Assembly: GCF_014843825.1 (NCBI RefSeq)
Contig: NZ_JHQR01000113.1
Span: 1-36,695, forward strand
DNA: 36,695 bases
Reading direction: 5' to 3'
Source of the DNA: Mesorhizobium silamurunense
GTDB lineage: Bacteria > Pseudomonadota > Alphaproteobacteria > Rhizobiales > Rhizobiaceae
The notes below the pieces were generated by a model. That model worked only from the letters and a program-made list of their open reading frames with translations. It ran no database searches and had not been told where the DNA came from. The position numbers were made by a program, and so were the translations under genes. This document shows, piece after piece, positions 22,860 to 32,111 of the stretch; within the stretch, counting starts at the first letter, position 1; each line of letters opens with the position of its first letter.

Positions 22860-23303
22860 CCTGACCCCCCTCGATGCGGACTGATCGCCCACGCAGATTC
22901 CATCCTGACGGATGAAATTGTCAAATGCCGTCGATCGCAGGCAAGCGCCCCAATGCCCTCGTGGAAGATGATTTTAAGCAAGCCGCAGGTGATCGACGGC
23001 GGCTCTTTTTCAGGTATTTCGGTCACCGACTCTCGTGAATCGGGCTGATTGCCGCTCCATTTTCTTCACAAAACCGTGTTTTGAGCTTCCCTTAGGGAAA
23101 GCTGATCCAGGGCGAAATTCATATCGCTAAGCAACTGGAATAAAACACGAATCTGTTTCCGATAGCTATTAGCCGGCAATGTACTTCTGTTGCCCTCATG
23201 CCACTACGGGTAACCCTGTTCACATTCGGGGGCAGAAAATTAATGGAAAATGATCAATTGGTGTTACCATGTGTAACAAAACAAGAAAGGTTTGGGCGGG
23301 ATC
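22860..23303. other. Divergent intergenic region, regulatory
   Basis: No gene is supported in these 444 bases. The stretch is AT-richer than its surroundings from about 23040 onward. It holds the promoters of the exported protein (minus) and the ABC exporter (plus), and a palindrome next to the exporter start (23262-23278). Confidence 0.5.
23262..23278. promoter_or_regulatory. Operator-like palindrome before the ABC exporter gene
   Basis: TGTTAC and GTAACA form a perfect 6+6 inverted repeat with five bases between, centred about 34 bases upstream of the proposed GTG start. The size and symmetry fit a dimeric transcription factor site. The regulator is unknown. Confidence 0.45.
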
Positions 23304-25313
23304 GTGATTCGGGTCGGTAGACCGCGACGTACAGTACCGGAGCAAACATTCAGCGAGGCGGCAAAGCCCTCGCCCCTGACGCCGGTATCGTCGATGCGCA
23401 CTTTCTGGGGGCTGATGCGAGCCTACTGGTTCTCCGACCGGTGGAAGGAAGCTTGGACCCTCACCCTCGTGATCGCGCTGCTAACAGCGCTCTCCAGCAA
23501 GGCCGGCGTGTGGTTTGCCATGGCGTTGGGCGAGCTCGGCAATTCGATCGCCTTCCTCCATGATGCCGCCAACACCCACCCGTTGCAGACAATTCTGACC
23601 AATGCCGGCATACTGGTGCTGCTGGTTGTGCTGAAAGATGCCGGTTTCACCGGCGTACGCAATCTCGTTTCAACGACCTTGCACCGTAAATGGCGAGGCT
23701 GGCTGAACAGCCAATTCAACCAAGCCCTGCTCGACGGCAATCACACGCATTTCCATGCCCAGCATGGTTCGGCGGCCGGCGGCATCGTCGCTCCTGATAA
23801 CATCGACCAGCGCATCCAGGAATCGATCAAGGACATGACCGGCGGCGCAATCGGCCTCGCCATGGGCGTGCTGGGTGTCGCGACCTCGCTCTATTTCGTC
23901 GGCGAGAATCTCATCGGAGCCTCGGTGGAGGTCAAAGGGCTGGAGTTTCTCGGCAGCTACGGCACTGCGGTGCTGGCTTTCCTTGCCGTCGCCACATACG
24001 TGCCGCTGAACACCTGGATCGCGGTCAAGTTGGGGCGGCTGCTTGAGCGGCTCAACGTCCGCATGCAGCAGGCAGAGGGCAGCTACCGCAGCGAACTGAC
24101 TACATTCCTGCGCCGCAGCTTCCACGTCGCCGCCTCGCATGGCGAAGGCGTGCAAAAGTCGATGCACGACAGGCTTTATGTCGATATCGACAAAACATGG
24201 GGTCGGCTCAATGTCGTCAACACCAGCTACACCTCGTTCGAGCTGATCTACAATTTCATCGTGTTCGAGCTGATCTACAATTTCATCGGCGCTCGTATTG
24301 TTGCCTACGGACCGGGTCTCGTATCGTTCATCCATAACCGCCTGGACTACAAAGGCTACATCACCGGCTCCGAAATGGTCGCGCAGCTGATCAGCCAGTG
24401 CTCATGGTTCATCCACGTGATGCCGGCGATCGCCACGCTTCGGGCCAACAGCCAGCGCGTGACCGAACTCGCCAACGCCATCGAGAACGTCCAGCAGCCG
24501 CAGGAGTTCTATCGCCAAACCGGCCGCTCCGACTTCGCCTATGGCAGCCAAAACCCTGTCTTCGGCCTCACCATCCAGAAGCTCGAGCTGGCGCATCAGG
24601 GCGAAGACGCAACGCCCTTCCTCAGCGCCGCCAACCTGCGCTTCCGTCGCGGCGAATGGACATTCCTCAAAGGCGAGTCCGGTTGCGGCAAGACCTCGCT
24701 TATCAAGGCGATCAATGGCCTGTGGCCCTATGGCCGCGGCACCATCGTGTTCCCGGAAGGGGTGACGAGCTTCTACGCCGCCCAGGAGGTCAAGCTGCAG
24801 CAGGTCTCGCTGAAGCAGCTCGTCTGCCTGCCGGGCTCGGAAAACGATCACAGCGACATGCAGGTGGCGGCGGCGCTGCACAAGGCGGGCCTCGGCGAAT
24901 TCATCGGCCACCTGACCGATGAGAGCCGCGAGGGCAAGATCTGGGATCAGGTCCTGTCCGGCGGCCAGAAGCAGAAGCTGGTGGTCGCCCGCATCATCCT
25001 GCAGCAGCCTGGGCTGCTGTTCCTCGACGAAGCGACAGGCGCGCTCGACCCCGAAGGCAAGATCGCCTTCCACGAGGCGATCAAGGCCAATTGCCCCGAT
25101 GTCACGGTCATCAGCGTGATGCACGAAGCCGTGCCGCCGCGGTCGCTCTCCGGTGAGGAATTCTACCACAGTGTCGTCGCGATCACCGACGGCGTCGCGA
25201 CCAAGAAGCCGCTGGTCCCCACACTGCCACGCGAGCTCACCACCATCCTCGCCCAGCCGCCGCGGCCGACCGAGGACAAATGGCTGCGCTTCCGCCGGCT
25301 GAAGCAGAAATAG
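23304..25313 (+). CDS. SbmA/YddA-type ABC exporter (membrane and ATPase domains fused)
   Basis: The roughly 669-aa half-transporter has an N-terminal ABC_membrane_2 domain (about residues 25-400, several helices) and a C-terminal ATPase: Walker A GESGCGKTSL, signature LSGGQKQKL, Walker B LLFLDEATGALD. This is the YddA/SbmA-BacA-related group. Relatives import vitamin B12 or peptides or export unknown substrates; BacA-type proteins matter for symbiosis, but this fused form is distinct. The start is uncertain: GTG 23304 is chosen, with TTG 23292 and ATG 23395 as alternatives, and the ribosome site is poor. A 27-bp in-frame tandem duplication (24237-24290) repeats FELIYNFI inside the membrane domain. 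The gene is alone, behind a possible operator. Confidence 0.85.
   Translation: MIRVGRPRRTVPEQTFSEAAKPSPLTPVSSMRTFWGLMRAYWFSDRWKEAWTLTLVIALLTALSSKAGVWFAMALGELGNSIAFLHDAANTHPLQTILTNAGILVLLVVLKDAGFTGVRNLVSTTLHRKWRGWLNSQFNQALLDGNHTHFHAQHGSAAGGIVAPDNIDQRIQESIKDMTGGAIGLAMGVLGVATSLYFVGENLIGASVEVKGLEFLGSYGTAVLAFLAVATYVPLNTWIAVKLGRLLERLNVRMQQAEGSYRSELTTFLRRSFHVAASHGEGVQKSMHDRLYVDIDKTWGRLNVVNTSYTSFELIYNFIVFELIYNFIGARIVAYGPGLVSFIHNRLDYKGYITGSEMVAQLISQCSWFIHVMPAIATLRANSQRVTELANAIENVQQPQEFYRQTGRSDFAYGSQNPVFGLTIQKLELAHQGEDATPFLSAANLRFRRGEWTFLKGESGCGKTSLIKAINGLWPYGRGTIVFPEGVTSFYAAQEVKLQQVSLKQLVCLPGSENDHSDMQVAAALHKAGLGEFIGHLTDESREGKIWDQVLSGGQKQKLVVARIILQQPGLLFLDEATGALDPEGKIAFHEAIKANCPDVTVISVMHEAVPPRSLSGEEFYHSVVAITDGVATKKPLVPTLPRELTTILAQPPRPTEDKWLRFRRLKQK
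24237..24290 (+). repeat. In-frame 27-bp tandem duplication inside the ABC exporter gene
   Basis: Two copies of a 27-base unit (24237-24263 and 24264-24290) are identical over their first 25 bases and encode FELIYNFIV and FELIYNFIG. Near identity means a very recent event. It adds nine residues to a hydrophobic segment just before GARIVAYGPG, which should disturb the membrane helix unless it lies at its edge. Confidence 0.9.
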
Positions 25314-25419
25314 CAGTCATACCAAGCCTTTGACCGGCCGCCGCGGTGTGGCGACGGTTGCTGTCGATCACAGTCTCGCGATCCGGCGTCCCTTCATCCA
25401 TTTTTCGCGCTCTCCGCGA

Positions 25420-25449
25420 TTGACTCGGCAACATGCGCTCCTATGTTGC
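25420..25449 (+). promoter_or_regulatory. Candidate mgtE promoter with overlapping palindrome
   Basis: TTGACT (25420) and TATGTT (25442) are spaced by 16 bases and resemble a housekeeping promoter. GCAACAT (25428-25434) and ATGTTGC (25443-25449) form a perfect 7+7 inverted repeat covering the -10 element. The site lies about 150 bases upstream of mgtE, leaving a long leader. The palindrome could be an operator or a leader hairpin. The rest of the 25314-25594 gap shows no gene. Confidence 0.45.
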
Positions 25450-25594
25450 GCCCGCTCGCAGATTTCAAAACGCGAACCCCGCGAGCAGAAAGGTCAACCC
25501 GCCATGCCTGGCGACAGTCACAGTCGAACGCAACCGCCGTCCGCCTTGACGTGACCTGACGGCTCGCGTCCTGCCGGACGGCAAGGAGTGAGCC

Positions 25595-26959
25595 ATGAAC
25601 GAATTCGCACCCGTATTGGACGACGAAGCCGTCGCCGTCGCCCGTGTTCTTGCCAACGATCACGTCGCCGACGTCGTCGAAGCCCTCAACCACGAACCTC
25701 GCGAGACGGCGATCGAGCTGCTCTGCGCGGTGCCGTTCGAGCGGCTGGTCGAGATCTTCGACCAGCCGGAGCTCGAAAGCGCCCCGGAGCTCGCCGAAGC
25801 CCTGCCGCGCGCCAAGGCGGGCAGGCTGCTCACCGCCATGTCGGTCGACCGCGCGGCCGACATCCTGCGCGAGCTGGATGAGCCTGCGCGCTCGGAACTG
25901 CTTGGCGCGCTTGCTCCGCCGCTGCGCGCCACATTGCTTTCCATTCTCGGCTATCCCGAAGAGAGCGCCGCCTCGATCATGACGACGGAGTTCGTCAGCG
26001 TGCCTTCGGACTGGACCATCGGCCGCACGCTCGACTACATCCGCAAAGTCGAGCGCACCCGCGAGACCGTCTATGCGATCTACATCACCGACCCGCAGAC
26101 GCAGCTCCTGCTGCGGGCGACGGGCTTGCGCAGGCTGATCACCGGCGAGCCGGAGGATTCGATACTGTCGGTGGCGCCGGATCGCATGCCGGTGACGGTC
26201 ACGCCGCTGACCGATCGCGAAACGTTGGCGCAGACGATCTCCAAATATGACCTGCTCGCCGTGCCGGTTGTGGATCACGGCAAGATCCTCGGCATCGTCA
26301 CCATCGACGACATCATCGACACCATGGTCGAGGAAACGACCGAGGACGTGCATCGTTTCGGCGGCATGGAGGCGCTGGACGAGCCCTATATGAAGATGGG
26401 CTTCCTTGCCATGATCCAGAAGCGCGCCGGCTGGCTCTGCGCGTTGTTCCTCAGCGAAATGCTGACGGCGAACGCCATGCAAAGCTATGAAGGCGAGCTG
26501 GAGAAGGCGATCGTGCTCACCCTCTTCATCCCGCTGATCATGAGCTCGGGCGGCAATTCCGGCTCACAAGCGACCTCGCTGGTCATCCGCGCGCTGGCGC
26601 TGCGCGAGATCGGCCTTGGCGACTGGTGGCGTGTCGCCTTGCGCGAGTTGCCGACAGGTTTGGTGCTCGGCTCGATCCTCGGCATGGTCGGCATCTGCCG
26701 CATTGCGCTCTGGCAGTATTTCGGCTTCTACGACTATGGCCCGCACTGGATACTGATCGCGGCAACGGTAGGTTCGGCGCTGGTCGGCATCGTCACCTTC
26801 GGCTCGCTGTCGGGCTCGATGCTGCCGTTCGCGCTGAAGCGCATCGGCTTCGATCCGGCCAGCGCCTCGGCGCCGTTCGTCGCCACGCTCGTCGACGTCA
26901 CCGGGCTGGTCATCTACTTCTCGGTGGCGCTGGTGATCCTGCGCGGCACCTTGCTTTAA
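25595..26959 (+). CDS. mgtE: Magnesium transporter MgtE
   Basis: MgtE is a dimeric magnesium-gated magnesium channel of the inner membrane. The 454-aa product has all parts: an N-terminal helical domain (about 20-135, repeats such as ALPRAKAGRLLTAMSVDRAADILREL), a pair of CBS domains (about 138-260, TTEFVSVPSDWTIG and DLLAVPVVDHGKILGIVTIDDIID) and a C-terminal five-helix channel (about 275-454) with LTLFIPLIMSSGGNSGSQATSLVIRAL, the signature of the family. Cytosolic magnesium bound between the N and CBS domains closes the pore. AAGGAGTGA precedes the ATG. It is a single gene with a long leader and a GC-rich hairpin after the stop. Confidence 0.95.
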   Translation: MNEFAPVLDDEAVAVARVLANDHVADVVEALNHEPRETAIELLCAVPFERLVEIFDQPELESAPELAEALPRAKAGRLLTAMSVDRAADILRELDEPARSELLGALAPPLRATLLSILGYPEESAASIMTTEFVSVPSDWTIGRTLDYIRKVERTRETVYAIYITDPQTQLLLRATGLRRLITGEPEDSILSVAPDRMPVTVTPLTDRETLAQTISKYDLLAVPVVDHGKILGIVTIDDIIDTMVEETTEDVHRFGGMEALDEPYMKMGFLAMIQKRAGWLCALFLSEMLTANAMQSYEGELEKAIVLTLFIPLIMSSGGNSGSQATSLVIRALALREIGLGDWWRVALRELPTGLVLGSILGMVGICRIALWQYFGFYDYGPHWILIAATVGSALVGIVTFGSLSGSMLPFALKRIGFDPASASAPFVATLVDVTGLVIYFSVALVILRGTLL

Positions 26960-26972
26960 AACCCTGTCCTCA

Positions 26973-26996
26973 CCGTCGCCGGCCTTGCCGGCGGCG
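26973..26996. terminator. Hairpin between mgtE and gor
   Basis: GTCGCCG at 26973-26979 pairs with CGGCGAC at 26990-26996. There is no T-run on either side, so it is a weak or factor-dependent end for the convergent mgtE and gor genes. Confidence 0.35.
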
Positions 26997-27088
26997 ACCT
27001 CCACCTGATTCAGAAACCGTAGATCGCGTCGCGCACCGCATCCGGGTAAGCCTCTGCGCCGGCGGCAGGCATGGTTCGCTCCGGCAGT

Positions 27089-28477
27089 TCAGACGCGCTC
27101 GCCGTTCTTCACGCGGTAGGTCGGCTTGTACATGGTGACCAGTTCCTCCGCCGCGGTTGGATGGACGGCCATGGTACGATCGAAATCGTCCTTGGTCAGC
27201 CCCGCCTTCAGCGGAATGCCGAGAAGCTGCGCCATCTCGCCGGCATCAGGCCCCAGAATATGGGCACCGAGCACCTTCCGCGAGGCGCCGTTGACCACCA
27301 GCTTCATCAGCATCTTCTCGTCGCGGCCGGACAGCGTGTGCCGCATCGGACGGAAGGAAGCACGATAGACCTCGATATCCGGGAAGCGCTTGACCGCCTC
27401 ATCCTCAGACAGGCCGACCGTACCGATCTCCGGCTGCGAGAACACGGCCGTCGCGATGGTGTCGTGGTCGGGCGCCGTCGGGTTGCCCTTGAAGGCGGTC
27501 TCGATGAAACACATCGCTTCGTAAATCGCCACCGGCGTCAGTTGCACGCGGTGGGTGACGTCGCCGATCGCCCATATGTTGTCGATATTGGTGCGGGAAT
27601 ATTGGTCGACGACGATCGCGCCGGTCTTGCCGAGTTCGACGCCGACGCCTTCGAGCCCCATGTTCTCAGTATTCGGGATGCGGCCGATGGCCAGCATGAC
27701 CTGGTCGACCGTCAGCGTCTGGCCGCCGGACAGCAGCACGTCCAGCCTGCCGTCCGGGTTCTTGCGCACCCATTCGGAAACCGCGTGGCAGAGGATCCTG
27801 ATCCCCTTCTTCTCCATGGTCTCGTGCAGCGAGCGGCGAAGGTCCGTGTCGAAGCGCGAAAGAATTTCCTGGCCGCGATAGACCAGCGTGGTCTCCACGC
27901 CTAAACCATGGAAAATATTGGCGAATTCGACGGCGATATAGCCGCCGCCCTCGATCATGATCGCCTTCGGCAGTTGCTTGAGATCGAAAGCCTCGTTGGA
28001 GAAGATGCAATATTCGTGGCCGGAAAGCGCGGGATGCGGGGCCGGCCTGCCGCCCGTGGCGATCAGGATCTGGTCGGCGGTGACGGTGCGGTCCTCGGCG
28101 GTCAGATAGACGGCATGACGGTCCACGAGCACCGCGCGCGAATGGAAAGTCTCGCCGCCCGCGCCCTCCACATTCCTCTTGTAGATCGCCTCCAGTCTGG
28201 CGATCTCCTTGTCCTTGTTGGCAACCAGTGTCGACCAGTCGAAGCTTGCCTCCGGCACCGTCCAGCCATAGCCGGCCGCATCAGTGAAATGCTCGGGGAA
28301 CTGCGAGGCATAAACATAGAGCTTCTTCGGCACGCAGCCGCGGATGACGCAGGTGCCGCCATAGCGATATTCCTCGGCGATGGCGACGCGCTTGCCGAGC
28401 GAGGCAGCAACGCGAGCCGCCCTCACCCCGCCGGAGCCGCCGCCGATGACGAAGAGATCATAGTCGTAACCGGCCAT
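27089..28477 (-). CDS. gor: Glutathione-disulfide reductase
   Basis: The 462-aa flavoenzyme reduces oxidised glutathione with NADPH in the cytoplasm. It opens with the FAD fold DLFVIGGGSGGVRAARVAASLG. The redox-active disulfide is in GGTCVIRGCVPKKLYVYAS, where the spacing and the KKLYVYAS tail are typical of glutathione reductase rather than dihydrolipoamide dehydrogenase. The NADPH-binding fold contains MIEGGGYIAVEFANIFHGLG. A second FAD segment is NIWAIGDVTHRVQLTPVA, and the C-terminal His-Glu pair lies in MAVHPTAAEELVTMY. AGGAG lies 9 bases before the ATG at 28477; the open frame upstream of it is not needed. Confidence 0.94.
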   Translation of the reverse strand: MAGYDYDLFVIGGGSGGVRAARVAASLGKRVAIAEEYRYGGTCVIRGCVPKKLYVYASQFPEHFTDAAGYGWTVPEASFDWSTLVANKDKEIARLEAIYKRNVEGAGGETFHSRAVLVDRHAVYLTAEDRTVTADQILIATGGRPAPHPALSGHEYCIFSNEAFDLKQLPKAIMIEGGGYIAVEFANIFHGLGVETTLVYRGQEILSRFDTDLRRSLHETMEKKGIRILCHAVSEWVRKNPDGRLDVLLSGGQTLTVDQVMLAIGRIPNTENMGLEGVGVELGKTGAIVVDQYSRTNIDNIWAIGDVTHRVQLTPVAIYEAMCFIETAFKGNPTAPDHDTIATAVFSQPEIGTVGLSEDEAVKRFPDIEVYRASFRPMRHTLSGRDEKMLMKLVVNGASRKVLGAHILGPDAGEMAQLLGIPLKAGLTKDDFDRTMAVHPTAAEELVTMYKPTYRVKNGERV

Positions 28478-28531
28478 CGGATGGGCTCCTGCGAAGTGAA
28501 AGGTCGCGTCAGAGGTAGGCTGCCGGCAGGC

Positions 28532-28560
28532 AAAAGAAAAGCCCGGGAAACCCGAGCTCT
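28532..28560 (-). terminator. Intrinsic terminator after the DUF2059 gene
   Basis: On the minus strand an 8-bp stem (28558..28551 with 28547..28540, one G-T pair) with an AAA/TTT loop is followed by TTTTCTTTT. It ends the rpiA-DUF2059 transcript before gor. Confidence 0.75.
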
Positions 28561-28594
28561 TCTGGTCCAGTCGACAGTGAGCCGCCTGAAGCAA

Positions 28595-29212
28595 TCAGTT
28601 CTGCGAATCGTCAGCCGGAGCCGAGTTGTCGGCAGGTGCCTGGTTGTCGGCCGGAGCGGCGCCGTCGGCGGGAGCGGTCGCATCCTGCGCAGGCTTGGCC
28701 GGCGCCGCGGCCTTGGCGGCGGCGGCGAGTGTCTCGCCGACCTGCTGTGCGAGATCGCGGGCGACACCGTTCTGCCAGATGTCGGCCGCCTTCACGAGGT
28801 CGCGCGTGACCGCCGGGCCGCTGTCGAGCAGCTTCTTGCCGGCATCGGAGCTGTAGAAGGTGGCGATATCGTTGAGGTCCTTTTCAGAGAACACCTTGGC
28901 GTAGGCGAGCGCCGCCTCCTTCTCGAGGTCGGCGCGCCGCGAAGCGAGGCCGATCGCCTTCTCGGTAACGGTCTTGCCGATCAGCTCCTGCATGTCGGGG
29001 TTTTTCTGGATCAGCTGGTTCTCGAGCGCGGCCGCCGCCTGCGGCAGTATGTTGTCGAACGGGTCCGTGGCGTGAATAGCCGCAACGGCGGCCTTCGCGG
29101 CCTTGAGATGCGATTCGCTGATATCCTGAGAAAACGCCGGCGAGGACAGCGCAAGGACGGCTGAGGCCGCCAGAAGCGTCGAAAGGCGGCGAACCCGTTT
29201 ATGCAACATCAT
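28595..29212 (-). CDS. Exported DUF2059 domain protein
   Basis: The 205-aa product has a signal peptide (residues about 1-29, ending SPAFSQ) and a helical DUF2059 domain (about 100-160: [30 protein letters not shown]). A C-terminal low-complexity tail of about 35 residues is built on repeats of the type APADG/APADN. The tail is probably disordered. GGGAG lies 11 bases before the ATGATG start; the second Met is equally possible. Its start lies inside the last codons of rpiA (14-base overlap), so the two genes form an operon. The family's role is unknown; periplasmic location is likely. Confidence 0.88.
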   Translation of the reverse strand: MMLHKRVRRLSTLLAASAVLALSSPAFSQDISESHLKAAKAAVAAIHATDPFDNILPQAAAALENQLIQKNPDMQELIGKTVTEKAIGLASRRADLEKEAALAYAKVFSEKDLNDIATFYSSDAGKKLLDSGPAVTRDLVKAADIWQNGVARDLAQQVGETLAAAAKAAAPAKPAQDATAPADGAAPADNQAPADNSAPADDSQN

Positions 29213-29930
29213 GGTCGATAGAACTCCCTGGTTTTCGGGCGGCATGGACGGTTTGGATGCCGTCGCCGCCGGCGATGATGGCCGCTGACGCCAGCCCGAT
29301 GAATAGACCGTGCTCGACAACGCCTGGAATGGCGAAGAGAGCATTCGAAAGCGCTCTTGTATCCGGAATGCGGCCAAAAGATGCATCGAGGATAAAGTGG
29401 CCGCCGTCTGTAACAAAAGGCTGGCTTCCCGTCATCCTCAATGTCACCGGGCCGGCAAGGCCGAGGCGTACCGCCGCCGCGCCGACCGCGATCTCGGTGG
29501 CGCGCAGGCCGAACTTGTTGACTTCGATCGGCAGCGGGAAACGGCCGAGGGTCTCGACCATCTTGGACTGGTCGGCAATCACGATCATGCGCCGGGACGC
29601 CGCCGCGACGATCTTTTCGCGCAGGAGCGCCCCGCCGCCGCCCTTGATCAACGTCAGCGCCGGGTCGATCTCGTCGGCGCCGTCGATGGTGAGGTCGAGC
29701 TCGGGCGTTTCCTCCAGCGTCGACAGCGGCACGCCAAGCTCGCGGCACAGTGCCGCGGTGCGCTCGGATGTAGGCACGCCGATGACGGCAAGCCCGGTCG
29801 CGACCTTCTCGGCCAGCAGCCGGACGAACTCGTCGGCGGTCGTGCCGGTGCCGATGCCGAGCCGCATGCCGCTGCTGACATGGGCAAGGGCCGCGCGCGC
29901 GGCCTCGACCTTCAACTGCCTTGCGTCCAT
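29199..29930 (-). CDS. rpiA: Ribose-5-phosphate isomerase A
   Basis: RpiA interconverts ribose 5-phosphate and ribulose 5-phosphate in the pentose phosphate pathway. The 243-aa product shows the family blocks in order: [23 protein letters not shown] (phosphate loop), [51 protein letters not shown] (active-site Asp, Lys and Glu) and [19 protein letters not shown]. The start at 29930 gives the standard length ([15 protein letters not shown]); the upstream open frame is ignored. It ends inside the DUF2059 start region and the gene pair shares one terminator. It is divergent from gph. Confidence 0.95.
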   Translation of the reverse strand: MDARQLKVEAARAALAHVSSGMRLGIGTGTTADEFVRLLAEKVATGLAVIGVPTSERTAALCRELGVPLSTLEETPELDLTIDGADEIDPALTLIKGGGGALLREKIVAAASRRMIVIADQSKMVETLGRFPLPIEVNKFGLRATEIAVGAAAVRLGLAGPVTLRMTGSQPFVTDGGHFILDASFGRIPDTRALSNALFAIPGVVEHGLFIGLASAAIIAGGDGIQTVHAARKPGSSIDHDVA

Positions 29931-30085
29931 GCCGCTCTCTTGCCCCGATTTCGCTGGTTTCGCGCGCCTCCTAGCATTTTTGCCTGTCCCGTCAAAGGCT
30001 CTGCCTGTGGACCGATAGAGGCTGCTTGCTTGACCACCGCGCAGCCTGTATCGGCTGCGGCACCTCAATCGCCGCAGGACTGGCC

Positions 30086-30766
30086 ATGACTCGACCGATC
30101 ATCGTGTTCGACCTCGACGGGACGCTCATCGACACCGCGCCGGACCTGCTCGACAGCCTCAACCACAGCCTGGCGGCAAGCGAGCTTGCCGCGGTCGACG
30201 AGGCCGGCTTCAGGCGCTTCGTCGGCCATGGCGGCCGCGTCATGATCGAACGCGCGCATGCGGCGCAGAACAAAGCGCTGATGGCGGAAGAGCACGACCG
30301 GCTGCTGAAAGTCTTCCTCGACCATTACACGATCAACATTCCAGGCAAGTCGTGTCCCTACCCCGGTGTCATCGCGGCGCTCGACCGCTTGCAGGCCGCA
30401 GGCTGCCTGATGGCGGTCTGCACCAACAAATTCGAAGCGAATTCGGTGGCGCTGATCGGCGCGCTCGGCATGGAAAAGTACTTCGCCGCGATCTGCGGCC
30501 AGGACACGTTCGCCTTCCGCAAGCCCGACCCGCGCCACCTGACCGAGACGATCAAGCTCGCCGGCGGCGATCCGCACAGCGCCCTGATGGTCGGCGATTC
30601 GCAGACCGACATCGACACCGCCAAGGCGGCCGGCATTCCGGTGGTGGCGGTCGATTTCGGCTACACGGACCGCCACGTGCGAGAGTTCGAGCCGACGCTG
30701 GTGATCTCGCATTTCGACACGCTGACGCCGGAACTGGCCGAACGGCTGATTGCCGCCGCGCGCTGA
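30086..30766 (+). CDS. gph: Phosphoglycolate phosphatase (HAD superfamily)
   Basis: The 226-aa HAD hydrolase dephosphorylates 2-phosphoglycolate, a product of DNA repair and, in autotrophs, of Rubisco oxygenation. HAD motif I is [19 protein letters not shown] (nucleophile and acid Asp), motif II is MAVCTNK, motif [12 protein letters not shown] (Lys), and motif [18 protein letters not shown]. The helical cap lies between about residues 18 and 85. [13 protein letters not shown] and the GDSxTD spacing are typical of Gph. The start at 30086 follows CAGGA; the upstream in-frame Met is rejected because it would overlap the divergent promoter region. Other substrates cannot be excluded for HAD enzymes. 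Confidence 0.88.
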   Translation: MTRPIIVFDLDGTLIDTAPDLLDSLNHSLAASELAAVDEAGFRRFVGHGGRVMIERAHAAQNKALMAEEHDRLLKVFLDHYTINIPGKSCPYPGVIAALDRLQAAGCLMAVCTNKFEANSVALIGALGMEKYFAAICGQDTFAFRKPDPRHLTETIKLAGGDPHSALMVGDSQTDIDTAKAAGIPVVAVDFGYTDRHVREFEPTLVISHFDTLTPELAERLIAAAR

Positions 30767-30889
30767 GTCTGCTTTTCCGACCTACCGAGGCCCGGCAAAT
30801 CGATCATGGCAGATCGTCGGCACATTGCCTTGACTTCGCGCACCCGCCTCCCTTATATCGCGGCTCGCTTCGGCCTTCGGGCAACGAGC

Positions 30890-30964
30890 GGGCGATTAGC
30901 TCAGCGGGAGAGCACACCCTTCACACGGGTGGGGTCGCAGGTTCAATCCCTGCATCGCCCACCA
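30890..30964 (+). tRNA. tRNA-Val (anticodon CAC)
   Basis: The sequence folds as a full cloverleaf. The 7-bp acceptor stem is GGGCGAT/ATCGCCC, the D arm TAGCTCAGCGGGAGAGC, the anticodon stem CACCC/GGGTG with loop TTCACAC (anticodon CAC at 30922-30924), and the T arm GCAGGTTCAATCCCTGC. The 3' CCA is encoded (30962-30964). It reads the GTG valine codon. A truncated transport gene begins about 140 bases downstream. Confidence 0.97.
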
Positions 30965-31106
30965 TCTTTTCAAACACTTAGCCATACCGAAAATCCCCGC
31001 GTACCAAAACCGTACAGCAAAGCCTTACTTCGGCCGAGACTGATAGACTTGATTGCGCCGATCGGGACCTGAAGCCACGGACGTCAGCCCCGGAAGTCGC
31101 GGGCAG

Positions 31107-32018
31107 ATGCGGTCGGCCGAAACCGCCGATTTCGACCAGGCGCGCGACGGCTGCAAGAAGGCCGAAGCCGAATCGAATGGCGCCTTGGAATGCATGTATA
31201 TCGGCCCCGGCGAGCATGGCGGCGGCGACGAGCAGGTGCAGATCGTGCAGGATCTCGTGGCCAAGAAGGTGGACGGCATCGCCGTGTCGCCATCGAACGC
31301 CGCGGCGATGGCGGTTGCGCTGCAGGCCGCCAAGGAAGCCGGCATCCCGGTCCTCACCTGGGACTCCGACCTGCTGCCCGAGAACAAGGATCTCCGCGTC
31401 GCCTATATCGGCACCCACAATTATGAGATCGGCGTGAACCTTGCCAAGCTTGCCATGCAGGTCAAGCCTAAAGGCGGCACGATCTGCATCCAGTCGGGCG
31501 GCGCGGCGGCGGCCAACCACAATGAACGCATGCAGGGCATTCGCGATACGCTTTCGGGCACCAAATCGACGGCCTCGCCCGGGGACCGGCTGACGGGCCA
31601 GAACGGCTGGACCGAAATCGAAGGCTGTCCGCTCTACACCAACGATGATTTCCCGCTTTCGGTGCAGCAGTTTGAGGACATCATGGCGAAAAATCCGAAC
31701 CTTGATGCATTCATCCCAACTGGTGGCTTCCCGCAGTTCATTCCTGATGCCAACCGCGCCGCGGTCGCACCGTACAAAGACAAGATCGCCTCGAAAGCGC
31801 TGGCCCTTGTCGTCGCCGACACGCTTCCCGTGCAGATCGACCAGATGAAGGAAGGCCTCTCGCTTGGCCAAGTCGGCCAAAGGCCGTTCGAAATGGGCTA
31901 CAAGACGATGATGGCATTGAAGGACATGAAGGACGGCAAGGCGCCGCCGGCTGACCCGACCTACACAGGCCTCGACGTCTGCACTCCGCAGACGGCCGAC
32001 ACCTGCGTCGCCAAATAG
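31107..32018 (+). pseudogene. Sugar ABC transporter binding protein, 5' end missing
   Basis: From DFDQARDGCKKAEAESNG onward the sequence is a normal periplasmic sugar-binding protein (Peripla_BP_4 type): VQDLVAKKVDGIAVSPSNAAAMAVALQ, AGIPVLTWDSDLLPENKDLRVAYIG, PKGGTICIQSGGAAAANHNERMQG, and a proper C-terminus. The first roughly 45 residues of such proteins are absent: there is no signal peptide, and the first beta strand with its NPFF-like motif is lost. The in-frame sequence before it (from 31053) is unrelated and non-hydrophobic. Without a signal it cannot reach the periplasm. No permease or ATPase gene is near. It is therefore best seen as a truncated remnant beside the tRNA gene. Confidence 0.75.
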
Positions 32019-32111
32019 TGCTTTAGGGCGGGAGAAAAGTCCCTCCCTTTCATTGGAGCGAGATGCGGTTAGATTGAAGCATTCTCATCTCATCTCGCTC
32101 CGGGGATTTCA

